Shown in pieces: positions 44,456-54,993 of a stretch of 64,000 nucleotides of DNA. The notes below the pieces were generated by a model. The model made no database searches, had not been told where the DNA came from, and worked only from the letters and a program-made list of their open reading frames with translations. The position numbers and the translations under genes were made by a program. This DNA is from Halonotius roseus (GTDB taxonomy: Archaea > Halobacteriota > Halobacteria > Halobacteriales > Haloferacaceae): positions 942,328-1,006,327 of the forward strand of contig NZ_SESI01000001.1 of assembly GCF_006861655.1 (NCBI RefSeq), written 5' to 3'. Position 1 is the stretch's first letter. Each line of letters opens with the position of its first letter.

Positions 44456-44527
44456 TGGACTCGCCGGGATTTGAACCCGGGGCCTCTTCCTTGCGAAGGA
44501 AGCGATCTACCGCTGATCTACGAGCCC
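44456..44527 (-). tRNA. tRNA-Ala (CGC)
   Basis: Acceptor GGGCTCG pairs with CGAGTCC; anticodon stem CTTCC/GGAAG with loop TTCGCAA, anticodon CGC; T-arm CCGGG-TTCAAAT-CCCGG; discriminator A. CCA is not encoded. It is the right boundary of the accessory island. Confidence 0.97.
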
Positions 44528-44531
44528 GCAT

Positions 44532-45140
44532 TTAGATTCTGCCGTGGCGCGTACTTGTAGCTTCTGTTTCGCCCGACGACGTATCGAGCACCCCCGCCGC
44601 GCCAGCCAGCAACCCAACGAACAGCCCGGTGAAATGCGCGACCAGTGCGACCCCCGGCTGACCGGTCAGCACCGTCACCACCAGCGCGGCGACCGCGTAG
44701 ATCGCCACCTGCACCCGCGGGGAGAGCCGCAGCCGATCCAGCAGCGTCGTCGACACCGTGTTGCCGGCCAGCAGATAGCCGACCAGCCCGAAGACCGCAC
44801 CGCTGGCCCCAAGCACTGCTGTCGCCGGGCCAAGCAGTCCGCTGACGACGACCTGGGCAACCCCCGCGAGCGCGCCGACCGTAAGGAAAAACAGGTGAAA
44901 GCGTAGCCACGTCGTCCGGCGCTCGACCGCGAGCCCCGCCACCAGCAGCACGACGCTGTTGGCGATCAAATGCCCCAGCGAGGCATGCGCGTAGATGCTG
45001 GTGACGATCGTCACCGGATCGGCGGTGATCGGCGGCGCGAGGACGAACAGCCCGCTGAGGCCGATGAACGAAAGCGGCACCTGGAGGAGGAAGACGACCA
45101 GCACCACCCCAAGCGTGTCGATCGTCGGACTCCGATCCAT
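44532..45140 (-). CDS. Rhomboid-family intramembrane serine protease
   Basis: 202 residues with about six TM helices. Catalytic dyad S113 in VLGASGAVFGL and H169 in LVAHFTGLFVG; the upstream HASLGHLIANSV matches the family's HxxxHxxxN-type block. It cleaves TM substrates within the bilayer. It ends four bases from the tRNA-Ala gene. Confidence 0.9.
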   Translation of the reverse strand: MDRSPTIDTLGVVLVVFLLQVPLSFIGLSGLFVLAPPITADPVTIVTSIYAHASLGHLIANSVVLLVAGLAVERRTTWLRFHLFFLTVGALAGVAQVVVSGLLGPATAVLGASGAVFGLVGYLLAGNTVSTTLLDRLRLSPRVQVAIYAVAALVVTVLTGQPGVALVAHFTGLFVGLLAGAAGVLDTSSGETEATSTRHGRI

Positions 45141-45309
45141 AGGTGGTGTTTGACGAGCGGGAATAAAAACGGACTGTCGGGCGACGGTTCAGATGAAGAG
45201 CCGGCTGAGCGTGGGCGGTAGAGAACGACGACAACGCCGTTCTATCCACCAAGAGAGGAGTGCGCCCGCAGTATGCGCGCAGCGGTGCGGCGGGCGTCCA
45301 CCCGATCGG

Positions 45310-46344
45310 TTAGCGATCCCACTCAACCTCGGTCACGTCGTCGGTCTCCCGCAGGATGAACGGCCCGATCGACAGCGTGTGTTTTGTTACCGTGGCGATC
45401 CGCATCACGTAGGCCAACAGGATCACAAACGGCACCACCGCGAGCGTCGTCGCCGCCGCAACGAGGACGACCACCCACTCGATGCCGAACACCGTCCCGG
45501 GGTAGGCGGTCGGATCGAAAAAGGCCATCATCACCGCCGACACCAACAGCGCGGGCACCGACACCGCGAGAATCTGCCGGGAGAGATTGATCAGATCCCA
45601 CTGGAAGTACAGCGTCTTAAAATGCTCTCGGGCCGGCCCGAACAGTTTCAACACCGCGATCAGCTCGTCAAGGGCGTCGCTGGCCTCGCTGTCGAGGGCC
45701 TCGCCGTACCGCTCGTCGATCCGGCGGGCGGCGAAGATCTTCCATGAGTAGTTGAAATCGAGGGCTGACGACACCACGTCGAACGCGCCGAACTGCGCGT
45801 TGTCGAGGCCGGCGGCAACGCGGTCGGCGTTCTCGGTGAGACTATCGCTCAGCTCCGCCACCTCCTCGCGGAGCTCCGCGTCGGCCGACTCGCCGACCGC
45901 CTGCCGGAGATCCGCAGCTCGCTCGCCGGCAACCGTCACCAACGCACGAAGAAACTGCGATGGCCGGGCGGGGCTGACCGGCGTGTCGATCCGGGCGGCC
46001 ACATCCTCGCGGAACTCCATCGCGCCCATCATCCGCTCCTGTTGGTCGCCAACCGCACCGAGTTCCTGTGATAAGACCAGCTGGTTCAGCGTGAGCACGA
46101 GCGTGACGCCGGTGATCGTCGCCGTCAACAACGCCTGAAACAGCGTGTCGACCGAATCGCTCGTCCGCAACGTTTCGGCGGCGTCCGGGGCGACCATGCC
46201 GGCCGCGAGCAGAACGGCGAACACGACGGCGAGCAACAGCCCCGTGACGAGCCAGCGGTCGGCATCGAGCAACAGCCACAGCTTGAGCCGGCTGCCCGCC
46301 GCGCGGTCGCGCAACCGATCGCTCGGTGTCTCGCCGTCGCTCAT
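45310..46344 (-). CDS. Four-TM hypothetical membrane protein
   Basis: 344 residues. TM helices near residues 31-50 (WLVTGLLLAVVFAVLLAAG), 67-88 (LFQALLTATITGVTLVLTL), and two near the C-terminus (SVPALLVSAVMMAFF; VVVLVAAATTLAVVPFVILL). Between them is a long helical cytoplasmic region with EFREDVAARIDTPVSPARPS and FNYSWKIFAARRIDERYGE. Conserved in haloarchaea as I recall; no function known. Confidence 0.7.
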   Translation of the reverse strand: MSDGETPSDRLRDRAAGSRLKLWLLLDADRWLVTGLLLAVVFAVLLAAGMVAPDAAETLRTSDSVDTLFQALLTATITGVTLVLTLNQLVLSQELGAVGDQQERMMGAMEFREDVAARIDTPVSPARPSQFLRALVTVAGERAADLRQAVGESADAELREEVAELSDSLTENADRVAAGLDNAQFGAFDVVSSALDFNYSWKIFAARRIDERYGEALDSEASDALDELIAVLKLFGPAREHFKTLYFQWDLINLSRQILAVSVPALLVSAVMMAFFDPTAYPGTVFGIEWVVVLVAAATTLAVVPFVILLAYVMRIATVTKHTLSIGPFILRETDDVTEVEWDR

Positions 46345-46417
46345 ACCACTCTCTACCGAGGGCAGGCTGAAAAACGCGGGGTTACTCGGGGTGACAGGCG
46401 CGCCGCTGGCAGGGGTG

Positions 46418-46430
46418 AAAAAACGAAAAA
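46418..46430 (-). terminator. Oligo-T terminator candidate after rpsJ
   Basis: TTTTTCGTTTTTT on the minus strand, 65 bases after the rpsJ stop. Confidence 0.4.
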
Positions 46431-46494
46431 TCGGGGCGACCGTGATGGCCTTAGCGCGGCACCAGCGGCCGGTGGGTGTGACCCACGAGCCGGC

Positions 46495-46803
46495 TCAGTC
46501 TTCGAGAACGATCTCGATGCTGACTTCGTTGGGCACCTGCACACGCATGAGCTGGCGGAGCGCGCGTTCGTCGGCGTCCAGATCGATCAGCCGTTTGTGG
46601 ACGCGCATCTCCCAGTGCTCCCACGTCGCGGTGCCTTCGCCGTCAGGCGACTTCCGCGAGGGGATCTCCAGCGTCTTCGTCGGCAGCGGGATCGGGCCGC
46701 TGAGCGTGACGCCGGTTTTCTCGGCGATCTCCCGCACGTCGTCGCAGATGTCGTCGAGATCCTCGGGATGGGTTCCGGCGAGGCGGACACGTGCTTGCTG
46801 CAT
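46495..46803 (-). CDS. rpsJ: 30S ribosomal protein S10
   Basis: 102 residues: [54 protein letters not shown] and [12 protein letters not shown]. Standard archaeal uS10, part of the head of the small subunit. Its ATG touches the tuf stop, so the two are transcribed together. Confidence 0.97.
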   Translation of the reverse strand: MQQARVRLAGTHPEDLDDICDDVREIAEKTGVTLSGPIPLPTKTLEIPSRKSPDGEGTATWEHWEMRVHKRLIDLDADERALRQLMRVQVPNEVSIEIVLED

Positions 46804-48069
46804 TTATCGCTCGTTGACTTCGAGCACTTTGCCGGCCGCGATGGTCTGGCCCATGTCCCGAACCGCGAAGCTGCCGAGCTCCGGAATCTCACCCGAGGGC
46901 TCGATGCTGAGCGGTTTCTGCGGACGCACCGTCACGATGGCGGCGTCGCCCGACTGGATGAAGTCCGGGTTCTCCTCGGCGACCTCGCCCGTCGAGGGGT
47001 CAAGCTTCTGGTCGATGGACTCGATGGTACAGGCGACCTGCGCCGTGTGAGCGTGGAAGACCGGCGTGTACCCCGAGGTGATCACCGACGGGTGCTGCAT
47101 GACGACGAGCTGGGCCTGGAACGTCTCGGCGACGCTCGGCGGGTCGTCGGCGGGGCCACAGACATCACCGCGCCGGATGTCGTCCTTGCCGACACCGCGG
47201 ACGTTGAAGCCGACGTTGTCACCGGGACCAGCCGAGGGCACTTCCTCGTGGTGCATCTCGACGGTCTTGACCTCGCCGCCGACATCCGAGGGCTGGAAGG
47301 AGACGTTGTTGCCCGGTTCGAGGGTGCCGGTTTCGATCCGTCCGACCGGGACGGTACCGATACCGGAGATGGTGTAGACGTCCTGGATCGGGAGTCGGAG
47401 CGGCGCGTCCGTCGGCGGCTCGACTTCCGGCAGGTCGTTGAGGGCTTCCAGCAGCGTGTCGCCGCTGTACCAGCCCGTGTTGTCGGAGGCCTCGGCGATG
47501 TTGTCGCCTTCGAACGCCGAGATCGGGATGAAGCTCGCGTTCTCGGTGTCGAAGCGAACCTGGTTGAGGAGGTCGGTGACCTCGTCTTTGACCGACTCGT
47601 ATTCGGCCTCGCCGTAGTCGACAAGATCCATCTTGTTGACGCCGACGATGAGCTCGTTGATACCGAGCGTGCGGGCGAGGAAGACGTGCTCGCGGGTCTG
47701 GGGTGCGACACCGTCGTCGGCAGCGACGACGAGTACCGCGTTGTCAGCCTGCGAGGCACCGGTGATCATGTTCTTCACGAAGTCACGGTGGCCCGGACAG
47801 TCGACGATGGTGAAGTAGTATTTGTCCGTGTCGAACTCCTGGTGGGCGATGTCGATGGTGACACCGCGCTCTCGCTCCTCGGCGAGGTTGTCCATGACGT
47901 AGGCGAACTCGAAGCCGCCCTTGCCCTTCTCCTCGGCCTCTTCTTTGTGCTGTTCGATCACGTGCTCGGGGACGGAGCCTGTCTCGTACAGGAGGCGTCC
48001 CACGAGCGTGCTTTTGCCGTGGTCAACGTGGCCGATGATGGCCAGGTTTTGGTGTGGTTTGTCGCTCAT
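46804..48069 (-). CDS. tuf: Elongation factor 1-alpha (aEF1A)
   Basis: 421 residues. GTPase motifs [23 protein letters not shown] and [10 protein letters not shown]; domains 2 and 3 with [18 protein letters not shown] and [17 protein letters not shown]. Delivers aminoacyl-tRNA to the ribosome. Upstream of rpsJ in the same direction. Confidence 0.98.
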   Translation of the reverse strand: MSDKPHQNLAIIGHVDHGKSTLVGRLLYETGSVPEHVIEQHKEEAEEKGKGGFEFAYVMDNLAEERERGVTIDIAHQEFDTDKYYFTIVDCPGHRDFVKNMITGASQADNAVLVVAADDGVAPQTREHVFLARTLGINELIVGVNKMDLVDYGEAEYESVKDEVTDLLNQVRFDTENASFIPISAFEGDNIAEASDNTGWYSGDTLLEALNDLPEVEPPTDAPLRLPIQDVYTISGIGTVPVGRIETGTLEPGNNVSFQPSDVGGEVKTVEMHHEEVPSAGPGDNVGFNVRGVGKDDIRRGDVCGPADDPPSVAETFQAQLVVMQHPSVITSGYTPVFHAHTAQVACTIESIDQKLDPSTGEVAEENPDFIQSGDAAIVTVRPQKPLSIEPSGEIPELGSFAVRDMGQTIAAGKVLEVNER

Positions 48070-48269
48070 GGGTAAAGTAACGCGCTAAGGCGTTCTGTGC
48101 AGCCTCTTTCGACTGTTCCCCGTAAAACCATTACGATACGTCGGTCGAAAAAGCCCGACGCCGTCTTGCGGTTTGTGGGAGCACATACCATGCTATGTGG
48201 GTCGTGGTCGATGGTACTCACTGTGGAGGGAACAGGGGTATTAACTCACCACACACCAACGCACCTCCT
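48070..48269. promoter_or_regulatory. Divergent control region of tuf and the wHTH gene
   Basis: 200 bases; no ORF seen. The plus-strand GGTATTAACTCACC (48237-48250) lies 20-33 bases before ATG 48270 and is a TATA candidate. Confidence 0.4.
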
Positions 48270-49367
48270 ATGCAACTGCGGATCGGGCTGTTCGTGCTGT
48301 TGCTCGCCGTCACCGTGGCCGGCACAGCGACCGTTGCGGCCACACCCGCCAGCGGCCAGCTGGACGGGGTCGCCCAACAGACGGGCGTCAACGCCGACGA
48401 TGTTCGGATCACGATCAGTCTCGCCGAGAACGGCACCGCCGAGTGGGAACTCGCCTTCCGGCGCATCCTTGAGACCGACGAGGAGGAGGCCGCCTTCGAA
48501 TCACTGCAAGCCGATATCGCCGACGACCCGGCGTCGTACACCAACCCCTTCGCCGAGCGGATCCGCCGGACGGTCGCCACCGCCGAAAACACGACCGACC
48601 GTGAGATGGCCGCCGAGAATTTCAGCGTCGACACCGAAACCCAGTCACTCGGCCGGGAGTACGGGATCGTTACCTACCGCTTCACCTGGGAGAACTTCGC
48701 AGCCACGAACGACGACGAACTCCGGGCCGGCGACGCCATCGACGGCTTCTTTCTCGACGACCAAACCCGGCTTCGGGTGCAGTGGCCCGATGGCTACACA
48801 GCCGACTCGGTGACGCCCGCAGCCGACGAAACCCCGGACAACGCTGTCGTCTGGGACGGCGATTCGACGGACTTCGTGACGGGTGAACCCCGGATCGTCG
48901 TTGCCGAGAGCGGGAGCGGGCTCACACCGGGCATGCTGATCGGCGTCATCATCGTTATCCTGCTTGCGGGTGTCGGCGGCTGGTTCTACCAGCGACCGCC
49001 GAGTCCCGCCGACAGCCCGTCGCCGGCAGCCGCCGCAAACGAAGCCGACGACGAGCCCGATGCGACACCCGCGGATCAACCGGGCGACGACGCCGAGACG
49101 ACAGCAGCCACGGCCGACGACGAGCCTGATCCGGAGCTCCTCAGCAACGAGGAACAGGTGCTTCGCCTGCTCGACGACTACGGCGGCCGGATGAAACAGA
49201 AACAGGTCATCGAGGAGCTCGGCTGGACCGACGCCAAGACAAGCAAGGTCGTCAGCGGGCTGCGGGAGGACGGAGAGATCGACTCCTTCCGGATCGGCCG
49301 CGAAAACGTCCTCACCTTCCCGGACGAGCGATTGGTCGATGATGACGATGGGGAAACCGATGAGTAG
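48270..49367 (+). CDS. Membrane-anchored winged-helix protein (DUF7345/DUF7343-like)
   Basis: 365 residues. Signal peptide or anchor (LFVLLLAVTVAGTATVAA), extracytoplasmic domain (ENGTAEWELAFRRIL, YRFTWENFAATND), a TM at about 212-232 (LIGVIIVILLAGVGGWFY), acidic linker, and a C-terminal winged helix EEQVLRLLDDYGGRMKQKQV / TDAKTSKVVSGLREDGEID. This is a one-component membrane sensor with a cytoplasmic DNA-binding domain. The next gene encodes a secreted protein. Confidence 0.8.
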   Translation: MQLRIGLFVLLLAVTVAGTATVAATPASGQLDGVAQQTGVNADDVRITISLAENGTAEWELAFRRILETDEEEAAFESLQADIADDPASYTNPFAERIRRTVATAENTTDREMAAENFSVDTETQSLGREYGIVTYRFTWENFAATNDDELRAGDAIDGFFLDDQTRLRVQWPDGYTADSVTPAADETPDNAVVWDGDSTDFVTGEPRIVVAESGSGLTPGMLIGVIIVILLAGVGGWFYQRPPSPADSPSPAAAANEADDEPDATPADQPGDDAETTAATADDEPDPELLSNEEQVLRLLDDYGGRMKQKQVIEELGWTDAKTSKVVSGLREDGEIDSFRIGRENVLTFPDERLVDDDDGETDE

Positions 49368-49498
49368 CCGATCGCCACGACTCGGTCGAATCGCCGGCAG
49401 TCGACGTGATGAACCGAACGCAACTCGGCGAAAACGGCGGTAATTCGGCGATACCACCATCGATTTATAACCGATGTGAGTGCTTACGAGAAACTATC

Positions 49499-50458
49499 AT
49501 GAACCGACCGACGACGCTGTTTGGAACCGCCCTCCTCGCGGCCGCGGTAGTCGTACTGGCGGTCATCGCCGGCGGCGTCACCGCCACCGCTGGGCCGGCA
49601 ACGACAGCAGCTCCACAAGTCGCCGCAAACGACACGACCGCAAACGCGACCGCGCCGGGGGCCCAACTCGCCGGCGTTGTCGGCGTACAGCAGGCCGAGG
49701 TCGACAGCGATCTCGACAACCGAACCTTTGGTCTCCGTGTCGCTAACGTCGACAGCGACGAAGAACGCGCCGCGATCATCGCCGAACGCCAGAACACCAC
49801 ACGAGCCCAGCTAGCCAGCCAGACCGATCGTCTCGCTGCCCTCCGGGAAGCGCGGGCAAACGGCACCATCTCAAACGCCGAGTATCGAGCCAGGGTCGCC
49901 ACCGTCGCCGCGCAGGCGGCCGACACCGAACGCGACGCCGCCCAGCTGAACCGCACCGCCCGCCGGCTGCCTGACGCGGTCAGAGAGCGCGCCAACATCA
50001 ACGTCTCCGCCATCGAACAACTCCGGGGCGACGCGCGAACCCTCGGTGGCCCTGAAACCGCTGCGATCGCCCGCTCGATCGGCGGCACCGCCGCCCGAAA
50101 CCCGATGGCCGGCGGTGGTCGTGGCCCGCCGATGGGGACACCGGGTGCAGATCGAGCGACCCCTGGCAGTTCAATGGCGGGCGAAGCCGGTGAGCGCGGT
50201 GGACAGGCCGGTGCTCGCGGCCCCTCAGGGCAAGGGGCAACGAACACCAGCGAGCAAGCTCGGACACCGGGGGAAGCCGGTCGTGATCGCAGCGCGACCC
50301 CGACTGAACCCAGCGAGCGACGCGGCGGCGGCAACAGCGAGAACGCCGGCGGCGAACCCAACGACGATAACGACGACGCTGGAGGTAGCAGGAGTACCGA
50401 TAACGCCGGCAACGATGGAAACAGCAACAACGCCGGTGGCAACCCAAACAGGCCGTAG
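49499..50458 (+). CDS. Secreted coiled-coil protein with Gly/Asn/Asp-rich tail (DUF7096-like)
   Basis: 319 residues from MNRPTTLFGTALLAAAVVVL. Signal peptide; a folded region VVGVQQAEVDSDLDNRTFGL; a coiled-coil (AERQNTTRAQLASQTDRLAA, LREARANGTISNAEYRARVA); then a disordered Gly/Asn/Asp/Ser/Arg tail. It resembles haloarchaeal proteins filed as DUF7096 that adjoin membrane wHTH genes (recalled, not tested). Expected outside the membrane. Confidence 0.75.
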   Translation: MNRPTTLFGTALLAAAVVVLAVIAGGVTATAGPATTAAPQVAANDTTANATAPGAQLAGVVGVQQAEVDSDLDNRTFGLRVANVDSDEERAAIIAERQNTTRAQLASQTDRLAALREARANGTISNAEYRARVATVAAQAADTERDAAQLNRTARRLPDAVRERANINVSAIEQLRGDARTLGGPETAAIARSIGGTAARNPMAGGGRGPPMGTPGADRATPGSSMAGEAGERGGQAGARGPSGQGATNTSEQARTPGEAGRDRSATPTEPSERRGGGNSENAGGEPNDDNDDAGGSRSTDNAGNDGNSNNAGGNPNRP

Positions 50459-50496
50459 CTCGTTGAAAAAGCCGGAATCGAAGCCGACAGCCCGAC

Positions 50497-51456
50497 TTAC
50501 TGGGTGAGCCGACTCACATCCGACAGCACCGCGGTCGCCGTTTCGGGGCCGCCAGCACCCCGGCCGCTGATGTTGAGCCGGCCGGCATGTGTCGTCTCCA
50601 GTTGGACGATGTTGAGCGTCCCTGTCACCGACAGCGGGCCGTCGTCGGGGACGAGTCGCGGGCCGACACTGACACCCTCCGGTGTCGCCTCGCCGATCAG
50701 CCGGATCGTCCGGCCGTCTTCAGCGGCGAGTTCGAGCGCGGTACCGGGGATGTCGGTGATCCCCTCAACCGTTGCGTCATCGAGAGTGTACTCCTCGTCG
50801 CCGTCAGCAAGGACGTTCGAGAGGATGACGAACTTCAGCGCGGCGTCGATCCCCTCCACATCGAACGTCGGGTCGGCCTCGGCGACGCCGAGATCCTGGG
50901 CCTCCGCCAGCACGTGATCGTAATCCAGCCCCTCGGCGGCCATCCGCGAGAGGATGAAGTTCGCGGTGCCGTTGAGCACACCGCGAGCGGCGGTGATGTG
51001 ATCCGGGCCGAAGTCGTCGATCGTCGAGCAGATCGGGATCGCACCGCCGACGGTCGCCTCAAATCTGATCTGACCGTCGCTGTCGGCTTCCAACTCGCGG
51101 AGGTCGCCGTACCGCTCGGCGACCGGCCCCTTGTTAGCGAGGACGGCGTGTTTGTCGCGGTTGAGCGCGTGGGCGACATGTGAAAATCCGGGTTCGGCGT
51201 CGCCGAGCGTTGTCGGGGTTGCCTCGACCAACACGTCGTAGTCGGCATCAAGCGCGTCGTCGGGGTCGGCGTCGCCAACGACGCCCTCGTCGGCTTTGCG
51301 GTCGAGGACAGCTTCGGTGTCGATCCCGTCAGCGTCGATCGCGGCCGACGAGGAGTCGGCGACGGCGGTGATGGTGTGGCCGTACTCGGCGGCCAACTCG
51401 ACGACCGAGCGGCCGACCGCGCCGACGCCGAGGACGGCGAGTCGTGCGCCCGTCAT
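50497..51456 (-). CDS. hom: Homoserine dehydrogenase
   Basis: 319 residues. NAD(P)-binding start LAVLGVGAVGRSVVELAAEY, then VLVEATPTTLGDAEPG, HAVLANKGPVAERYGDLREL, VGGAIPICSTIDDF, and AEADPTFDVEGIDAALKFVI. Reduces aspartate semialdehyde to homoserine on the way to threonine and methionine. No C-terminal ACT domain; an ACT-domain gene overlaps its start, likely supplying regulation. Confidence 0.95.
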   Translation of the reverse strand: MTGARLAVLGVGAVGRSVVELAAEYGHTITAVADSSSAAIDADGIDTEAVLDRKADEGVVGDADPDDALDADYDVLVEATPTTLGDAEPGFSHVAHALNRDKHAVLANKGPVAERYGDLRELEADSDGQIRFEATVGGAIPICSTIDDFGPDHITAARGVLNGTANFILSRMAAEGLDYDHVLAEAQDLGVAEADPTFDVEGIDAALKFVILSNVLADGDEEYTLDDATVEGITDIPGTALELAAEDGRTIRLIGEATPEGVSVGPRLVPDDGPLSVTGTLNIVQLETTHAGRLNISGRGAGGPETATAVLSDVSRLTQ

Positions 51457-51983
51457 TGGGTGCCCTCCGTGAGCGGCTCGATGACATGGAGATCCTTGCC
51501 GTCGGCGATCTCTCGAAGCGTCGACAGCACCGCATCGGTCGTCCCTGATTTGGTTTTCAGGCGCATTCGGGCACTCGAACTGTCGTCGTTGCCGCGAGGT
51601 GCCGACAGCGAGAGGTCGGTCAGCGACGCGTTGGCGCAGGCCTCGACCTGCTGGAGAGTATCCGAGAGATCGGTGTCAACGAGGTGACCGACCAGGAGAA
51701 CGACCAGTTCCTCGTCGTACCGCTCGGAGCCGGCCTGAATCACGTTGACGCCGGCCTCACGCAGGGAGTCGACGATCCGATCGAAGCGATCCGGCGCACA
51801 CGAAACGTCGACCTCAACGGGGATGTGACCCCGCGGGGTGACGTTGCCGCGCTCGTGGTAGATCGACATGAGATTGCCGCCGGCCTCCGAGATCGGTTCA
51901 AGTGCTCCCAGCAGCTCGCCGGGTTCGTCAACGAGTTCGAGCCGGATGGTGTGCGTCTGGACTTCGCTTGCGGTGTCGCTCAT
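51453..51983 (-). CDS. ACT-domain amino-acid-binding protein
   Basis: 176 residues from MSDTASEVQTHTIRLELVD. Two ACT-like halves: LVDEPGELLGALEPISEAGG / IPVEVDVSCAPDRFDRIV, and EELVVLLVGHLVDTDLSDTL. The stop overlaps the hom start by four bases. It probably binds an amino acid, such as threonine, and regulates homoserine dehydrogenase in trans. An alternative ATG lies at 52034. Confidence 0.87.
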   Translation of the reverse strand: MSDTASEVQTHTIRLELVDEPGELLGALEPISEAGGNLMSIYHERGNVTPRGHIPVEVDVSCAPDRFDRIVDSLREAGVNVIQAGSERYDEELVVLLVGHLVDTDLSDTLQQVEACANASLTDLSLSAPRGNDDSSSARMRLKTKSGTTDAVLSTLREIADGKDLHVIEPLTEGTQ

Positions 51984-52214
51984 CGGCGACCACCTCGCTG
52001 CGGCGTCGTGAGATCCGGTGTTGTGGTCGGACACGGTGTCGGTGTTGATCCCGACAGAGAGCCGCGGCTCCGTCGTGCGATACTGGTCGGTCGGGAACGT
52101 GCCGTGTCCGTCGGCATACAGGTGTCACGTTTTGACGGACGGTATAAGACTGCATCGAAGGCGGCTCTCTGACAGCGAAAACAGCAGATCAGAAACCACA
52201 GCGCGTCGACAGCG

Positions 52215-54401
52215 TTAGATGTAGTCGATACTCGGCGGGAGTTCCTGCTTCATCCCTTTGCGCTCGCGGATCTCGCTGATGATCTCGGGCTGGAGGCTGT
52301 CGACCAGCACGCGGAAGCCGGCGTTCTCGGTGTTCCAGGAGGCACGACCCTCAGTGGCCGAGCGAATATCGGAGGAGAACCCGATCATCTCTTCGACGGG
52401 AGCGATCCCCTCGATGACCATGAGGTCACCCTCCTGGTACATGTCGTCGACGCGGCCGCGGCGACCCTGAATCTCGCCGGAGGCATCGCCCATGTACTCC
52501 GAGGGCACATCGATGCGGACATCCTGAATCGGTTCGAGCATCTTGATCCGCGCGTCGATCAGCGAGCGGTGCACCGCATCGCGGACAGCCGGGATGACCT
52601 GTGCCGGACCACGGTGGATGGTGTCCTCGTGGAGCTTGGCGTCGTGAAGGCGCAGCAGCGCGCCCTGGACGGGCTCGGCGGCGAGTGGACCGTCTTCGAG
52701 GGCATCTTCGAGCCCCTCGATGACGAGCTCCATCGTCTCGTTGAGGTGCTGAATCCCCTTCGTTTCGTCGATGAGGACGTTGGTGTTGAAGATGTGTTCG
52801 ACGTTCTGGGAGGTGTCTTTGTCCATGCCGGCTTCCTGCAGGGCTTCACGGCGTTCGAGCTCCGGCATATCCATCGACGCTTTGCCGAGATGGATCGCAT
52901 CGACGATGTCCTGATCCATCGGCTCGGCGGTGATGTAGAACTTGTTGTGGCGGTTCGGCGAGACACCCTCGACCTCGCGGGATTCCTCCTGTGGTTGCTC
53001 GCGGAAGACGACGATCGGTTCGCCGGTGTGGACATCGATCCCCTGATTGTCGCGGATGCGGTGGGTGATGACTTCGAGGTGAAGCTCGCCCTGGCCGGAG
53101 ATCAGGTGTTCGCCGGTGTCCTCGTTGATCTCGATCTGGATCGTCGGATCCTCCTTGGCGACCTGCTGGAGCACCTCGATGAGCTTTGGCAGATCGTCCA
53201 TCGTCTTCGCCTCGACACTCTTCGTGATGACGGGCTCGGAGATGTGCTCGATTGACTCGAACGGCGTCATCTCGACGCTGGAGACTGTCGAGCCAGCGAT
53301 CGCGTCCTTCAGGCCGGTGACGGCGGCGATGTTGCCGGCCGGAACGCGGTCGACCTCCTCGCGTTCGCCACCCATGAAGATACCAACCGACTGGACGCGG
53401 TTGGTGCCCGCGGTGCCGGAGACATAGAGATTCTGGCCCTTCTCGATCGTTCCGGAGAACAAGCGTCCGGTAGCGATCTCGCCGGCGTGGGGATCCATCG
53501 AGATATCCGTCGACATGAAGACGACCTCGCCGTCCTCGTCGACCAGCCGCATGCTTTCGGCAAGGTCGGAGTCGGCGTCGCCACGCCAGACCGTCGGGAT
53601 ACGACGGGGCTGGGCGTCGACAGGGTTCGGGAAGTGCTCGGCGACCATGTCGAGGACGACGTTCGACAGCGGGGTTCGCTCCTGCAGTTCCTCGCGGCCC
53701 TCCTCGCCACTGCGTTCGAGCTCCATGATGTCGCCGAAGTCGATGCCGGTGCGCTGCATCGACGGCATCGAGACGCCCCACTTGTAGAGCGCGGAGCCGA
53801 AGCCGACGGTGCCGTCTTCGACGGAGACGGTCCAGTCGTAGTCCTCCTCCTCGGTCATCCCGCGGATGAGCTCGTTGACATCGGAGATCACCGACAGCAG
53901 CCGCTTTTGCATCTCCTCGGGGCCTTCCTGGAGCTCGTTGATGAGCCGGTCGACCTTGTTGATGAAGAGCGCGGGTTTGACACCCTCGCGGAGTGCCTGC
54001 CGGAGGACGGTCTCGGTCTGCGGCATCGCGCCCTCGACGGCGTCGACAACGACGAGCGCGCCGTCGACAGCGCGCATCGCTCGGGTCACGTCGCCACCGA
54101 AGTCGACGTGGCCCGGCGTGTCGATGAGGTTGATGAGGTGGTTGGTGTCCTCGTACTCGTGGGTCATCGAAACGTTCGCCGCGTCGATGGTGATCCCGCG
54201 TTCCTGTTCGTCCTCCTCGGTGTCCATCGCCAGCTGCTGGCCGGCGGTCTCGTCGGAGATCATGCCCGCGCCGGCGAGCAGGTTGTCTGTCAGCGTCGTC
54301 TTTCCGTGGTCGACGTGGGCGGCGATGGCGATGTTCCGGATGTTCTCCGGCTCGTCCATCAGCCGCTCACACTCGTTGACGATCTTTTTTCGTCGGCCCA
54401 T
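52215..54401 (-). CDS. fusA: Elongation factor 2 (aEF2)
   Basis: 728 residues from [20 protein letters not shown]. GTPase motifs [31 protein letters not shown] and [10 protein letters not shown]; domain IV segment [20 protein letters not shown]; the diphthamide-loop region and a C-terminal ending SIDYI. Drives ribosome translocation. The 94 additional upstream codons in frame belong to the promoter region and are rejected. Confidence 0.97.
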   Translation of the reverse strand: MGRRKKIVNECERLMDEPENIRNIAIAAHVDHGKTTLTDNLLAGAGMISDETAGQQLAMDTEEDEQERGITIDAANVSMTHEYEDTNHLINLIDTPGHVDFGGDVTRAMRAVDGALVVVDAVEGAMPQTETVLRQALREGVKPALFINKVDRLINELQEGPEEMQKRLLSVISDVNELIRGMTEEEDYDWTVSVEDGTVGFGSALYKWGVSMPSMQRTGIDFGDIMELERSGEEGREELQERTPLSNVVLDMVAEHFPNPVDAQPRRIPTVWRGDADSDLAESMRLVDEDGEVVFMSTDISMDPHAGEIATGRLFSGTIEKGQNLYVSGTAGTNRVQSVGIFMGGEREEVDRVPAGNIAAVTGLKDAIAGSTVSSVEMTPFESIEHISEPVITKSVEAKTMDDLPKLIEVLQQVAKEDPTIQIEINEDTGEHLISGQGELHLEVITHRIRDNQGIDVHTGEPIVVFREQPQEESREVEGVSPNRHNKFYITAEPMDQDIVDAIHLGKASMDMPELERREALQEAGMDKDTSQNVEHIFNTNVLIDETKGIQHLNETMELVIEGLEDALEDGPLAAEPVQGALLRLHDAKLHEDTIHRGPAQVIPAVRDAVHRSLIDARIKMLEPIQDVRIDVPSEYMGDASGEIQGRRGRVDDMYQEGDLMVIEGIAPVEEMIGFSSDIRSATEGRASWNTENAGFRVLVDSLQPEIISEIRERKGMKQELPPSIDYI

Positions 54402-54609
54402 TATACAGACGCGTACCGGCAGGAGGGTGAAAAGCATAGTGTTTCTCCTCGCGGGGATTCGCCCGCATACGACGGTCAGGGGCCGAAAACCGACGGCTGC
54501 GTGTGTGGTGGGTTGCCACAGGGTGCGACGGCATGATGAGAGTCGAGAGCGACAACGACCACGTGCCGCGAAACGACCGACCGAACTACAATCCCGGCGG
54601 TCGACCGAA

Positions 54610-54993
54610 ATGACAATGGGCGAGAAGGAACCGCGCGAATACGACCGGGAGTACACCACCCCGCTGAAACATCGAACCCGGCGACGCATCGGCTACACAC
54701 AGCACCGAGGGACAGTGACCCGATTTGTCGTCCAGTTGGAATACCGAGTCGACGGTGAGTGGATGGAAGTGGTTCGCTTCGACCACGATCCGAAGAGCGA
54801 CCACGCCCACGATGTGACCGAAGAGGGCGTCCACATGGACGTGTATCGTGACGGTGATAAACTCCGGTCAGAAGAGGTCTTCCCGCCGATGAGGGCGGGT
54901 GAGGCTCTCACATTCGCCGAAGAACACTTGAATCAGCACGCCGAACGATACATCAACAGGTTCGAAACATGGCACGAGATCAAGACCCGATGA
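54610..54993 (+). CDS. DUF7718-like protein
   Basis: 127 residues. [20 protein letters not shown] and [20 protein letters not shown] form a beta-sheet core with His/Asp pairs; [12 protein letters not shown] and [20 protein letters not shown] end it. I recall this family as DUF7718, often next to small partner genes. The stop overlaps the ATG of the first micro-protein, so the three genes form an operon. Function unknown; a toxin-antitoxin or defence accessory role has not been shown. Confidence 0.72.
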   Translation: MTMGEKEPREYDREYTTPLKHRTRRRIGYTQHRGTVTRFVVQLEYRVDGEWMEVVRFDHDPKSDHAHDVTEEGVHMDVYRDGDKLRSEEVFPPMRAGEALTFAEEHLNQHAERYINRFETWHEIKTR

